Source of the DNA: Bacteroidota bacterium | Lineage (GTDB): Bacteria; Bacteroidota; Bacteroidia; Flavobacteriales; Flavobacteriaceae | Length of the DNA stretch: 64,000 nt | Direction of reading: 5' to 3' | Assembly (NCBI GenBank): GCA_947460615.1 | Contig: CANHHG010000003.1 | Coordinates: 1 to 64,000, forward strand | In this document: piece by piece, positions 19,643 to 29,929 of the stretch | How positions within the stretch are numbered: the stretch's first letter is position 1 | How the letters are laid out: the number at the start of each line of letters is the position of its first letter | Program-made: the position numbers and the translations under genes | Notes under the pieces: model-generated | Told to the model about the DNA's origin: nothing | Database searches by the model: none | The model's input: only the letters and a program-made list of their open reading frames with translations

Positions 19643-20614
19643 TTATTTCAACGCCAACTCAATTGCGTTAGTGAACAAATCTTCTAAAGAAATGCCGGCA
19701 ACTTTAGCTTGTTGTGGAATTAAACTCTCGGTGGTTAAACCAGGAATAGTATTCATTTCTAGCATGTGAGGTTCTTCATTTACAATGATGAATTCGCTTC
19801 TTGAGAATCCTTTCATTTTCAAAACTTCATAGGCTCTTTTTGCAATTTCGCCAACTTTTGCTGTCATTTCATCAGAAATTCTAGCCGGCGTAATTTCCTG
19901 AGATTTCCCTAGATATTTGGCTTCATAATCGAAGAAGTCGTTTTCTGAAACTATTTCTGTAATTGGTAAAACGGTAATTTTTCCTTGGTAATTGATTACT
20001 CCCACTGAAACTTCAGTTCCATCCAGGAAGCTCTCAATAATAATTTCATTATCTTCTTTATAAGCTACTTCAATGGCAATAGGGAGTTCGGCAGCAGTTT
20101 TTACTTTTGAAATTCCAAAGCTCGATCCTGATTTATTTGGTTTTACAAAACAAGGCAGTCCTACTTTATTCACAATTTCGACAGTATCAATAAAATCTCC
20201 TTTATTCAAATAAAAGGAAGTAGCGGTTTTAATTCCGTAGGGTTTTAATACCGATAATAAATCGCGTTTGTTGAAGGTAAGCGCTGCTTGGTAATAATCG
20301 CATGAGGTTTGTGGTATTCCCAATAATTCGAAATAGGCTTGCATTAATCCGTCTTCTCCCGGAGTTCCATGAATGGCATTAAATACTGAGTCAAAGGTTA
20401 TTTTTGTTCCGTTTACTGTGGTTGAAAAATCGTTTTTATCAATTGGAAATTCGGAATCATTGTCATCTACATAAACCCATTTTTCTTTGAAAATATGAAT
20501 GCGATAACCTATAAATTTCGATTGATCTAAAAAGTTATACACTACGTTTCCGCTGACCAACGAAATTTTATATTCGCTGGAATAGCCTCCCATGATAATT
20601 GCAATATTTTTCAT
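19643..20614 (-). CDS. ddl: D-alanine--D-alanine ligase
   Basis: IMGGYSSEYKISLVSG...GTPGEDGLMQAYFELLGIP...EMNTIPGLT. Confidence 0.95.
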   Translation of the reverse strand: MKNIAIIMGGYSSEYKISLVSGNVVYNFLDQSKFIGYRIHIFKEKWVYVDDNDSEFPIDKNDFSTTVNGTKITFDSVFNAIHGTPGEDGLMQAYFELLGIPQTSCDYYQAALTFNKRDLLSVLKPYGIKTATSFYLNKGDFIDTVEIVNKVGLPCFVKPNKSGSSFGISKVKTAAELPIAIEVAYKEDNEIIIESFLDGTEVSVGVINYQGKITVLPITEIVSENDFFDYEAKYLGKSQEITPARISDEMTAKVGEIAKRAYEVLKMKGFSRSEFIIVNEEPHMLEMNTIPGLTTESLIPQQAKVAGISLEDLFTNAIELALK

Positions 20615-20648
20615 TTTATACTCTTAATTTAAATTTATTTCAAATGCC

Positions 20649-20722
20649 TTAGCCCTGACAGAAGGGAAAATCCCACGTTTTTTTGCGTGGATTGGAATGA
20701 TGGCAGGAAATAGCTCCTAATA
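20649..20722 (+). repeat. dispersed hairpin (REP-like) repeat, copy 2
   Basis: TTAGCCCTGACAGAAGGGAAAATCCCACGTTTTTTTGCGTGGATTGGAATGATGGCAGGAAATAGCTCCTAATA; homologous to the reverse complement of 1502-1567. Confidence 0.78.
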
Positions 20723-20796
20723 ATTAACAAAAATATCATTTTTTTTCAAACGAATTACCTTTACAATTTTTATATCTTTGCAGGAAATCTAATACT

Positions 20797-21402
20797 ATGA
20801 GTTTAAAAGAATATTTAAAGAGTAAAGTTTTTGCGGTCCAGGTTTTTGTAGCTTTGATAATGATATTTGTTTTAGGTTATTTATTTATGCATTGGTTGAC
20901 ATTTACTACTGATCATGGGAATGAAATTACGGTTCCGAATTTAAGTAAAATGTCTGAAGAACAAGTGGAAGAAACGGTGGACGATTTGGATTTGGAATAC
21001 GTTCTTTTAGATAGTGTTGATTTTAATCCTGCGTTTCCCAAGCATACAGTTGTTGAACAAGATCCTTTGCCTGGTGCTAGAGTAAAGAAAAACAGAAAGA
21101 TTTATATAAAGATAAATTCATCGGGTTTCACGATGGTTAGAATTCCGAATTTAATTCAGAAAACCTATCGTCAAGCGGTTCCAACTCTTAAATCATTGGG
21201 ACTGGAGCCGGGAGAGATTACTTATAAACCAGATTTAGCTAAAGACATGGTTTTAGAAATGCACTGTAATGGTAAGAAATTAAATCCTGGAGATAAAATT
21301 TTCAAGTCTTCTAAAATAGACTTGGTTTTGGGTGATGGAAATGAAGGATTTGTTGAGACTGTTGATAGTTTAGGCGTTGAAACACCTCCGAATGAAGAAT
21401 AA
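20797..21402 (+). CDS. PASTA domain-containing membrane protein (no kinase domain)
   Basis: N-terminal TM, then VPNLSKMSEEQVEETVDDLDLEYVLLDS...VVEQDPLPGARVKKNRKIYI and IPNLIQKTYRQAVPTLKSLGLEPG. Confidence 0.88.
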   Translation: MSLKEYLKSKVFAVQVFVALIMIFVLGYLFMHWLTFTTDHGNEITVPNLSKMSEEQVEETVDDLDLEYVLLDSVDFNPAFPKHTVVEQDPLPGARVKKNRKIYIKINSSGFTMVRIPNLIQKTYRQAVPTLKSLGLEPGEITYKPDLAKDMVLEMHCNGKKLNPGDKIFKSSKIDLVLGDGNEGFVETVDSLGVETPPNEE

Positions 21403-22438
21403 TAATAACGATATTGAAGAATTAGAAGAGGAGTTATTTGAGCATTTTAGATTTGATGTTCCTAAAGGGCAATTGCTTTTAAGGATTGACAAGTTTTTAA
21501 TGAATTTAATCCCTAATGCCACTCGAAATAAAATTCAAAATGCGGCTTCTGCTGGAGATATTTATGTGAATGACGTCCCTGTAAAATCCAATTACCGGGT
21601 GAAACCTTTGGATGTGGTTCGGATCATGTTATCGCACCCTCCATTTGAAAACCGCGTAGATCCTGAGAATATTCCGCTAAATATAGTTTATGAAGACGAC
21701 ACTTTATTGCTCATAAACAAGCCTTCTGATTTTGTAGTTCATCCTGGACATGGAAATTATACGGGTACTTTGGTGAATGCTTTAGCGTATCATTTTGAGA
21801 ATTTGCCAATGAATTCTAGTGAACGTCCTGGACTAGTGCACCGAATTGATAAAGACACTACTGGACTTCTAGTAATTGCAAAAACTGAAGCGGCAATGAC
21901 GCATTTGGCTAAGCAATTTGAATCTAAAACTACTGAAAGAGAATACATTGCATTAGTTTGGGGAACCGTGAAAGAAGACGAGGGTATCATTGAAGGAAAT
22001 ATAGCACGACATGTAAAAGACCGAATGCAAATGGCGGTTTTTGAAGATCCTACCATTGGAAAACCAGCGGTTACGCATTACAAAGTTTTGGAACGTTTTG
22101 GATATGTAACCTTGGTTTCTTGCATTTTAGAAACCGGACGTACACATCAAATTCGCGTTCACATGAAACATTTAGGACATCCGCTTTTCAATGATGCTCG
22201 TTATGGTGGAGATTTAATTTTGAAGGGAACTACGTTTACTAAATACAAGCAATTTATTGACAATTGTTTTAAGATATTACCAAGACAAGCTTTACACGCT
22301 AAAACACTTGGATTTGTTCATCCTACCACAGGTAAAATGATGCGATTTGATACTGAATTACCTCAAGACATGCAGGATTGCATTGAAAAATGGAGAAATT
22401 ATTCGAAGTCACACGAAGTGATGGAAGAGGAGCAATAG
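21392..22438 (+). CDS. RluA/RluD family 23S rRNA pseudouridine synthase
   Basis: S4 domain, VHRIDKDTTGLLVIAKT, GRTHQIRVHMKHLGHPLFND; ATG 21392 overlaps the PASTA gene end by 11 nt. Confidence 0.92.
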   Translation: MKNNNNDIEELEEELFEHFRFDVPKGQLLLRIDKFLMNLIPNATRNKIQNAASAGDIYVNDVPVKSNYRVKPLDVVRIMLSHPPFENRVDPENIPLNIVYEDDTLLLINKPSDFVVHPGHGNYTGTLVNALAYHFENLPMNSSERPGLVHRIDKDTTGLLVIAKTEAAMTHLAKQFESKTTEREYIALVWGTVKEDEGIIEGNIARHVKDRMQMAVFEDPTIGKPAVTHYKVLERFGYVTLVSCILETGRTHQIRVHMKHLGHPLFNDARYGGDLILKGTTFTKYKQFIDNCFKILPRQALHAKTLGFVHPTTGKMMRFDTELPQDMQDCIEKWRNYSKSHEVMEEEQ

Positions 22439-22443
22439 AACAT

Positions 22444-22477
22444 AAAAAAAGGGGAGTCAAATTGACCCCCTTTTTTT
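22444..22477. terminator. bidirectional intrinsic terminator
   Basis: AAAAAAAGGGGAGTCAAATTGACCCCCTTTTTTT. Confidence 0.88.
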
Positions 22478-22482
22478 ATTTT

Positions 22483-23049
22483 TTAGAAACTATATCCTAC
22501 TCTAATTCCTACTCTTGGGACTAAGCTTGAAAAAGATCTGTTGTCAACATTGTCTGTACCTCTCCATTCTATTTTCCAAAGACATCCCATTGAGGGATCA
22601 ATACTTAACTCTTTTGAAACTTGCCATTTATAGCCCACCTCAGGGTTGAAAAAGGAAATGTATTTATAAGTTCCAGAATAGTTCTCTTCTTTAAAACGGA
22701 TGTATCCAAATTCCAAACTGTTTTGGTAATAAAAATCATTCCAACTTTCTTTCTTTAAATACGTTCTAGAACCTGATGATAATAGTATTCCTGTTCCTAC
22801 ATATTTTTCTCCGCCAACATTTACTACAGTTCTTCCGTAGCCTAATTTTAAAATATTCGAACTGTTATAACCAAAAAGACTTTTCAAAAGGTTTTTTTTC
22901 TCTCCGGTTAATTCGAATGCGCTAGGTTCAGAAGCGCTAAATCCTAAACTCATGGTTCTTCTTTGTTCAATAACTCTTGCATTTTTTATTTTGTCTTGTG
23001 CAAAACCAAAGCTGCAAATTAAAAGTGCTAATACTACAATTTTTTTCAT
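22483..23049 (-). CDS. hypothetical secreted/outer-membrane beta-barrel-like protein
   Basis: 188 aa with signal peptide; alternating aromatic strands and C-terminal aromatic (RVGIRVGYSF). Confidence 0.65.
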   Translation of the reverse strand: MKKIVVLALLICSFGFAQDKIKNARVIEQRRTMSLGFSASEPSAFELTGEKKNLLKSLFGYNSSNILKLGYGRTVVNVGGEKYVGTGILLSSGSRTYLKKESWNDFYYQNSLEFGYIRFKEENYSGTYKYISFFNPEVGYKWQVSKELSIDPSMGCLWKIEWRGTDNVDNRSFSSLVPRVGIRVGYSF

Positions 23050-23174
23050 TTTGATAAATTTAGGGTTATAGTCACAAATGTAATCAAATTATATAATTAT
23101 AGAAAAATACTATTGTAAAGAATTAGCAAACTTATATTGTTATTTGTATTTTTGAATTTAGATAATCTATTTGT

Positions 23175-23933
23175 ATGAAAATTGTAATTTCACCAGCTAA
23201 GTCCTTAAATTTTGAATCTGATTTGCCAACTCAGAATTTCTCGGAAGCTTCCTTTTTAAAAGAAGCGAGCCAGATTCATAGGGTATTGAAAAAATTAAAG
23301 CCTAAAGATTTATCTGGATTGATGTCAATTTCAGATAATTTGGCCCAACTCAATTGGGAGCGCAATCAAAGTTGGAAAATCCCATTCACCCCTGATAATT
23401 CCAGACCTGCAATTTATGCTTTTGATGGAGAAGTCTACACTGGAGTGGATGCATATACGATTCCGATGGATAAAATGGAAGACTTGCAAAACCGTTTGTT
23501 TATTCTCTCAGGTTTGTACGGCTTGTTAAAACCACTGGATTTAATTCAAGCCTACCGATTGGAAATGGGTACTTCAATTGCTATTGGTGAATCCAAAAAT
23601 TTATATGCTTTTTGGAAATCAAAGATTACTAAAGCATTAAATAAATCAATTTCTAAAGGAGATTTTTTATTGAATTTAGCCAGTAACGAATATTTCTCAG
23701 CGGTAGATATTAAATCGCTTAAAGTTAAAGTCATCACTCCAGAATTTAAAGATTACAAAGAAGGTAAACTCACCATGATTAGTTTCTTTGCTAAAAAGGC
23801 TAGGGGTTTAATGGTGCGTTATATTATTGACACCAATGCTCAAACTATAGAGGATATCAAAGGCTTTAATTATGAAGGTTATGCTTTTGATGCAAATTTG
23901 TCGGACGATTCAAAATTAGTTTTCACTAGATAA
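23175..23933 (+). CDS. yaaA: peroxide stress protein YaaA
   Basis: MKIVISPAKSLNFES...AIYAFDGEVYTGVDA...LSGLYGLLKPLDLIQAYRLEMGT. Confidence 0.95.
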   Translation: MKIVISPAKSLNFESDLPTQNFSEASFLKEASQIHRVLKKLKPKDLSGLMSISDNLAQLNWERNQSWKIPFTPDNSRPAIYAFDGEVYTGVDAYTIPMDKMEDLQNRLFILSGLYGLLKPLDLIQAYRLEMGTSIAIGESKNLYAFWKSKITKALNKSISKGDFLLNLASNEYFSAVDIKSLKVKVITPEFKDYKEGKLTMISFFAKKARGLMVRYIIDTNAQTIEDIKGFNYEGYAFDANLSDDSKLVFTR

Positions 23934-23935
23934 TA

Positions 23936-25489
23936 TTAATTTCTTTTCTTGATCAATAATACAAACGGAATACAGAATAAAAACAGTAAACCTAGATAAT
24001 TAAAAATGTCGATATAAGTCAATACTGAACTTTGCTTCATTACATTAAATTCCAAAATTTTATAGGCTTTATTTAAAGATTCGTTAAAGCTATATCCTTT
24101 ACTCATTAACCCTTGTTGTAATTGAACTACCCGTTGTTGCACTTCATAACTGGTGTTTTCAAGGTGAGAAATTAAATTAATTCTATGAACTTGATTTAAC
24201 CTTGCTATTAATGTAGTGATGATCGCAATTCCAAACGAACCTCCTAATTGTCGCATCATTCCCGTAAAAGCCGCTCCTTCACCAATTTCTCTACCTTTTA
24301 AAGTGGATAATGACAGTGTAGTTATAGGTACAAAAAGTAGCCCTAAACCGATTCCTCGTAATATCAACGGCCAGAAGATATGTTCCGTTCCTGTGTCAGG
24401 TGTTAGTACATTGTGCATCCAAAAAGAAAATATGAAAAAGGCTAAAAATCCTGCTGCCACCATATAGGCTTGTGGTACTCCCCGTTGTATCAATTTTCCT
24501 ATCATTGGCATCATAAATCCTGTGGTAATAGAACTAGGAATAAGAATCAAACCAGCATCTAACGCACTCCATCCAAGTATTGATTGAGTGTAAATAGGTA
24601 TAATAAAAGTAGAACTGTAAAGCCCGAAACCAAGAACAAAACTCATGACTACACCCACTCGCAAGTTGGTATTTTTAAGTACTCTTAAATTTACAATTGG
24701 ATGTTTGTAATTGAGTTCTCGCCAAATAAATAAGATAAAACTCACCGAAGATACTAAGGTTAAAATATTGATAATTCTGTCGTTAAACCAGTCGTCTTGC
24801 TGACCGTGTTCCAATATATATTGAAGAGAACCCACAAAACCTGCAAGTAAAGCAATTCCCCACCAATCGACTTGGGAAGCTCTTAGTTTTTCACCAAATT
24901 TAGGACTTCTAACAAAAGTTAAAGTTAGAAATGCAGCGATGATTCCAATTGGGATATTAATATAAAATATATAAGGCCAAGAAAAATGATCCACAAAATA
25001 ACCCCCTAATGGTGGTCCTAATGTGGGTCCTACAATTACACCCATTCCATATATTGCTTGTGCCATTCCGCGTTTTGCAACTGGATAGCTTTCTGTAATA
25101 ATCGTTTGAGCAGTAACTAATAATGCGCCCCCACCTAAACCTTGAATGAATCTAAAAAATACTAGTTCCCAAATATTAGTTGCATTTCCACAAAGGAAAG
25201 AAGCAATGGTAAAAATGATAATTGAAGTAGCAAAATAGTTTCTACGTCCAAATTGTTGGGACAACCAACTTGTCATAGGAATAATGATCACATTTGCTAT
25301 AGCATAAGCTGTAATGACCCAGGCAACATCAGTTAAAGTTGCTCCTAAACTTCCACGCATGTTGTTCAATGCTACGTTTACAATAGTGGTGTCTACAATT
25401 TCTAATAAGGCGCAAAGCACCGCCGTAATGGTGATAATTATCCTTCTGAAACCATATTCAACTAAACTATCTGGATCTTGTTGTACCAT
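23936..25489 (-). CDS. DHA2 family MFS multidrug transporter (EmrB-like)
   Basis: LEIVDTTIVNVALNNMRGSLGATLTDVAWVITAY; 14-TM pattern. Confidence 0.92.
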   Translation of the reverse strand: MVQQDPDSLVEYGFRRIIITITAVLCALLEIVDTTIVNVALNNMRGSLGATLTDVAWVITAYAIANVIIIPMTSWLSQQFGRRNYFATSIIIFTIASFLCGNATNIWELVFFRFIQGLGGGALLVTAQTIITESYPVAKRGMAQAIYGMGVIVGPTLGPPLGGYFVDHFSWPYIFYINIPIGIIAAFLTLTFVRSPKFGEKLRASQVDWWGIALLAGFVGSLQYILEHGQQDDWFNDRIINILTLVSSVSFILFIWRELNYKHPIVNLRVLKNTNLRVGVVMSFVLGFGLYSSTFIIPIYTQSILGWSALDAGLILIPSSITTGFMMPMIGKLIQRGVPQAYMVAAGFLAFFIFSFWMHNVLTPDTGTEHIFWPLILRGIGLGLLFVPITTLSLSTLKGREIGEGAAFTGMMRQLGGSFGIAIITTLIARLNQVHRINLISHLENTSYEVQQRVVQLQQGLMSKGYSFNESLNKAYKILEFNVMKQSSVLTYIDIFNYLGLLFLFCIPFVLLIKKRN

Positions 25490-25515
25490 ATTTGATTGGG
25501 TTCAAATGCTATTAA

Positions 25516-26592
25516 TTAGTTTAAATGCACGTCTACATCAACATTCATTCCTGGACGTAATAATTTAATTTTTTCAGGATCATTTGCAGTATTCAAGCTA
25601 ATTTTAACTGGCAATCGTTGAATGGTTTTCACAAAGTTTCCTGTTGCATTATCTGGTGGAAGTAAAGAAAATTTAGAACCTGTAGCTGGTGAAAAAGAAG
25701 TGATTTCTCCTTCAAAATCGGTGTCAGGATATGCGTCTACTTTTACAGTCACTTTTTGCCCCATTTTCATCTTGTTCAATTGCGTTTCTTTGAAATTGGC
25801 AATTACCCATGCTTCTTGATTGTTAATGATGTAAAATAAAGCTTGTCCAGGTTGTATCAATTGCCCAGGTTGTAAAGCAATTTTTGAAACTTGCCCGTCA
25901 ATTGCAGCGGTAACAATTGTATAGCCTACGTTTAGTTTTGCGGCTTCGAGCATCGCTTCAGCGCGCTTAATATTTGCTGAAGCTACTTCGCTTTGTTTAT
26001 TGGAAGCCTTAGATTTTGCAACGATAACCGATTTTTGAAAGGCACTCGCTTTTTGTTGGTCTTGCAATATTCTCAATTGGCTTTCTGCCTCTTGTTTTGT
26101 TGCTAAAGCTTGCTCAAATTGTTGTTTAGTGATGGAGTGATTTTTATATAAATTATTGTAACGGTCAAAATCGTTGGTTGCTCTTTCTAATCTAATTTTT
26201 GATGTTTCTATAGTTCCACCTGCCGATTGTACATTAGCATCTGATACAGAAACACTGGCAAGGGCACTTCCAATATCTGCTTTGGAAACTTCAAAATTTC
26301 CCTGTGCTGCTACTAATGCTGCCTTCGCATCCTCTAGTTTAATAATATAATCATTGTTATCGATGGTAAAAAGGGTATCTCCTTTTTTTACAAAATCGTT
26401 GTCTTTGATGTATACTTTGGTAACATAACCCATTACTCTTGGGATAATTGGGTTCATGTTTTTCTCAATTTGAGCATCATCAGTGGTCTCATGAGAAAGT
26501 GAATGTACATATTTAAATATTCCATAGCTCAATCCTGAAAGAATTAATACTGCAATAATGATACTTTTCTTGTTGCTTTTTTGATTTTCCAT
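25516..26592 (-). CDS. HlyD family secretion periplasmic adaptor (EmrA-like)
   Basis: HETTDDAQIEKNMNPIIPRVMGYVTKVYIKDNDFVKKGDTLFTID; N-terminal TM; coiled coil. Confidence 0.92.
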   Translation of the reverse strand: MENQKSNKKSIIIAVLILSGLSYGIFKYVHSLSHETTDDAQIEKNMNPIIPRVMGYVTKVYIKDNDFVKKGDTLFTIDNNDYIIKLEDAKAALVAAQGNFEVSKADIGSALASVSVSDANVQSAGGTIETSKIRLERATNDFDRYNNLYKNHSITKQQFEQALATKQEAESQLRILQDQQKASAFQKSVIVAKSKASNKQSEVASANIKRAEAMLEAAKLNVGYTIVTAAIDGQVSKIALQPGQLIQPGQALFYIINNQEAWVIANFKETQLNKMKMGQKVTVKVDAYPDTDFEGEITSFSPATGSKFSLLPPDNATGNFVKTIQRLPVKISLNTANDPEKIKLLRPGMNVDVDVHLN

Positions 26593-26603
26593 GATAGGTA
26601 ATA

Positions 26604-27932
26604 TTAGTTTTTTGTTAGTTGGAATGATTGTATTAATTGACCTGCTGCAAATTGCATTTCGTAATATTTTAGCATTACGTTAGCTCTAGAATAGGCGTAA
26701 TTTATTTTAGAATTTAATTGCTCTACATCTGCCTCTAAGAGTTCTGTAGTATTGGAAAGTCCGTTCTCGTATTTGTCTTTTACAATTCTGAAATTCTCTT
26801 TCGCTTGTTCAATAGCTTGTTCGTAAACTAAATTTTGTTTCAAGGCTAAGTTATAATTTTCATTTGCTTCATGCACTTGAGTTTTAATTTTCTCAGATAA
26901 GATGCTTTCCGTTTCTAGAACTTCTAATGCCTTACTTGTTGCTGTTTTTACATTCGTTCCGTTTTTGAAGATACTAGCAAAGTCGTAAGATAAACCAACA
27001 CCAAAATTCATTGCGTTGGAAACGGTTAAGGTATTTTTCAAATCCAAATAAATCAAACCGCCAGTTAAATTAATAGTCGGAAAATAGGCGCTTTTTGCAA
27101 TTTTAATATTGTTTTCGCTTGCCTTTTGTAAGAAATGTATTGCTTCAAGATCTTTGCGATTTTTTAGTGCAATTTCAATATCATTGGTAGTATTTATTGG
27201 TTGATTATTTCCAAATTGATTCTCGTCAATATCAATTTTGAAATCGGCTGGTAGTTTTAAAATTGTAATTAAATCGTAATTAAAAACGGAAACGTTTTTA
27301 TATGCTTCGTCCAATGCCAATTGAACTTTGGATTGTTGCAATTGTGCTTTAAGCAAATCATTCCGTGCTATAATTCCATTTTTTTCTAATGCTGTAAAGT
27401 CGGTAACACGTTGCGCTGCACTTTTTAAATTATCAGTAATTAGTATAACTGCTTTTTGAGCTCGGTATAAATTCGCATAATTTTCAATTATTTCCATTGC
27501 TGTATTTTCCTTCGTCTGCTCCAATCTTGCTTTTTCAGAAGAATACAAGTGAGAGGAAGCTTTAACGCTATTTCGCAATTTAAATCCTGAGAATAGGGGT
27601 AAGCCAGTGCTTATTTGACCAAGCATTACTTGATTGACAGCAATTGGCGAATTAGAATTGGAAGAATTGGAATTCAAATTAGAGTTGATACGTGCATTGG
27701 AGAGGTGTAAAAACTGCCCTGACGTTCTCAAATCTGGATAATGATTGTTTTTTATCGATTGAGATTCGTAATTTTTAGTTTCGACTTTTGCTGTTGCTAA
27801 AGCTATATTGCTACTTTTTGAAATGGCAATATTGATAGCTTCATTAAGTGTTAGTCCTTTTTTCTCTTGTGCTTTAACCGACTGGATTCCTACTGAGATG
27901 AATCCGATAAGCAAAAATTTAGTTATTTTCAT
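26604..27932 (-). CDS. TolC family outer membrane efflux protein
   Basis: Signal peptide; LTLNEAINIAISKSSNIALA... helical-repeat pattern; adjacent to HlyD/MFS genes. Confidence 0.9.
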   Translation of the reverse strand: MKITKFLLIGFISVGIQSVKAQEKKGLTLNEAINIAISKSSNIALATAKVETKNYESQSIKNNHYPDLRTSGQFLHLSNARINSNLNSNSSNSNSPIAVNQVMLGQISTGLPLFSGFKLRNSVKASSHLYSSEKARLEQTKENTAMEIIENYANLYRAQKAVILITDNLKSAAQRVTDFTALEKNGIIARNDLLKAQLQQSKVQLALDEAYKNVSVFNYDLITILKLPADFKIDIDENQFGNNQPINTTNDIEIALKNRKDLEAIHFLQKASENNIKIAKSAYFPTINLTGGLIYLDLKNTLTVSNAMNFGVGLSYDFASIFKNGTNVKTATSKALEVLETESILSEKIKTQVHEANENYNLALKQNLVYEQAIEQAKENFRIVKDKYENGLSNTTELLEADVEQLNSKINYAYSRANVMLKYYEMQFAAGQLIQSFQLTKN

Positions 27933-27994
27933 TTAGAAAAAGTGATTTTAAAGTTTGTTAATTACGTGCTATCTATCCGTTTTTTATATAAATA

Positions 27995-28564
27995 TTATAG
28001 GTTCAACCAATTTTCTAAAATCTGTTTACCATTCGGAGTTAATAGACTTTCAGGATGAAATTGCACTCCTCGAACATCTAATTCACGATGTCTTAAAGAC
28101 ATAATTTGATTGTTTTCATCAATAGAAGTAATCTCTAATACCTCAGGTAAATCAACTGGATTCACCACCCACGAATGATATCTTCCAACTTCCATTATAG
28201 TTGGTAAATTATGAAACAATGGTTCACCAGGGGCAACAATGGTAATGATACTTGAAACTCCGTGATGTACTTTGTTTAAATTAATAAGGCTACCGCCAAA
28301 AAAATCTGCAATTGCTTGTTGACCTAAACAAACTCCAAGAATACTTTTTGTTTTTGCATAAGTTTTAATGACTTCAAGAAGTAATCCGGCTTCTTTTGGA
28401 ACGCCTGGACCTGGGGAAAGTAAAATTTTATCAAATTTTTGTAATTCATCAATATCAAATTCATCATTTCTATAAACGGTAACATCAGCATTTAGATCTT
28501 CTAAATAGTGCACCAAGTTATAGGTAAAACTATCATAATTATCGATAATTATTATTTTTTTCAT
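27995..28564 (-). CDS. anthranilate/aminodeoxychorismate synthase component II (glutamine amidotransferase)
   Basis: IDNYDSFTYNLVHYLEDL, SPGPGVPKEAG, GVCLGQQA, QFHPES. Confidence 0.92.
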   Translation of the reverse strand: MKKIIIIDNYDSFTYNLVHYLEDLNADVTVYRNDEFDIDELQKFDKILLSPGPGVPKEAGLLLEVIKTYAKTKSILGVCLGQQAIADFFGGSLINLNKVHHGVSSIITIVAPGEPLFHNLPTIMEVGRYHSWVVNPVDLPEVLEITSIDENNQIMSLRHRELDVRGVQFHPESLLTPNGKQILENWLNL

Positions 28565-28634
28565 TTACAATCTATATAAATTTTGTTGTTCCAATTTTGT
28601 CTCGCAATTTATGATTAATTAAATAATTAATTAT

Positions 28635-28663
28635 AAAAAAACCCTAACATTTGCTAGGGCTTT
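28635..28663 (-). terminator. intrinsic terminator downstream of the YceI gene
   Basis: Minus strand: AAAGCCCTAGCAAATGTTAGGGTTTTTTT. Confidence 0.78.
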
Positions 28664-28684
28664 AATTTGTATATTATTATGAAA

Positions 28685-29248
28685 TTAGAATTTCAAAGCT
28701 ACTGTTAATTCAAATTCATCATCAATTGCTCGGTCAGCAATAGTGTCAGCTAAAGATTTAGAACCATATTTAATTCCAAATTTAGTTCTATCGATAATTA
28801 ATTTTGCTGAACCAGTATTTGAAGCAGCTGTAAGCTCAAAATTAACTGAATTGGTTACTCCTTTAATAGTTAAATCGGCTGTTACTGAATAAACTCCAGC
28901 GCTTTTTTCGCCAATAGATTTGAAAACTAAAGTAGCAGTCGGGAATTTTTCAGTACCAAAAAAATCCTCTGATTTCAAGTGGCCGTCTAATTTTTCTTTA
29001 CCTTGACCTGCTTTTAAATCAGTAGTTGTCATAGAAGTCATGTCAACCCTAAAATTACCACCAACCACTTTTTTTCCTTTGAAAATTAGGTTTCCTTCTT
29101 TTAAGTTAACAGTTCCTTCATGTTGGCCGGTAACTTTTTTACCTACCCATGAAATAGAACTTTTGGTTACATCTACTTTTTTTGTTTGTGCATTAACGGT
29201 TCCAAATGCCACTAATAATGCAAGTGCCATAGTTTTTAAATTTTTCAT
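28685..29248 (-). CDS. YceI family protein
   Basis: Signal peptide; SSISWVGKKVTGQHEGTVNLKEG...HLKSEDFFGTEKFPTATLVFKSI...DLTIKGVTNSVNFEL. Confidence 0.92.
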   Translation of the reverse strand: MKNLKTMALALLVAFGTVNAQTKKVDVTKSSISWVGKKVTGQHEGTVNLKEGNLIFKGKKVVGGNFRVDMTSMTTTDLKAGQGKEKLDGHLKSEDFFGTEKFPTATLVFKSIGEKSAGVYSVTADLTIKGVTNSVNFELTAASNTGSAKLIIDRTKFGIKYGSKSLADTIADRAIDDEFELTVALKF

Positions 29249-29274
29249 TGTTTTAATTTGATTTTAGTTAATAA

Positions 29275-29907
29275 TTATAGTGTGATAAATAAATCCTCGT
29301 TTGATTTCCTTACTTTTTTATAATGTTGGGTAGCGTCTTCTTCATGACGGTAACCAATGGTAGCTATTACAGCTGCATTTAGGTTTAATGAATCTAATCC
29401 TAAAATTTCGTTGAATTGTTTTGCATTAAATCCTTCCATCGGAGTTACGTCAATTTTCAATTCTGCTGCAGCATTAAGTAAATTTCCTAAGGCTAAGTAA
29501 GTTTGTTTTGCCATCCAAATCGCTTTTTGTTCTGCTGGAATAGGATTTATATTTCCTTTCATATAATCACCGAAACCAGACAAAGAATCTACAGGAATAC
29601 CTCTAGTTTCACTGATATTTTTTATGTAGGAATCTATATCAGCCTCAGAGGCTGAGGTTTGATTTGCAAAAACAATTACTTGAGAAGCATCTACAATTTG
29701 AGTTTGACCATAAGCTGCAGGAAGTAGTTTTGCTCTTAATTCAGGATTTTCAATAATAAACACTTTGTAAAGTTGTAACCCATAGGATGAAGTACTTAGG
29801 CGGATAGCTTCTTTAAGTAAGTTTAAATCTTCTGTTGAGATTTTTTTAGTAGCGTCGAATTTTTTTGTTGCATAACGCCAGTTCTGATTTTCAATGAAAG
29901 TGCTCAT
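29275..29907 (-). CDS. NAD(P)H-dependent oxidoreductase (nitroreductase family, NfsB-like)
   Basis: WRYATKKFDATKKI...LSTSSYGLQLYKVFII...EGFNAKQFNEILGL...ATIGYRHEED. Confidence 0.92.
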   Translation of the reverse strand: MSTFIENQNWRYATKKFDATKKISTEDLNLLKEAIRLSTSSYGLQLYKVFIIENPELRAKLLPAAYGQTQIVDASQVIVFANQTSASEADIDSYIKNISETRGIPVDSLSGFGDYMKGNINPIPAEQKAIWMAKQTYLALGNLLNAAAELKIDVTPMEGFNAKQFNEILGLDSLNLNAAVIATIGYRHEEDATQHYKKVRKSNEDLFITL

Positions 29908-29929
29908 AATTTTGGGTTTTTATTATTTG

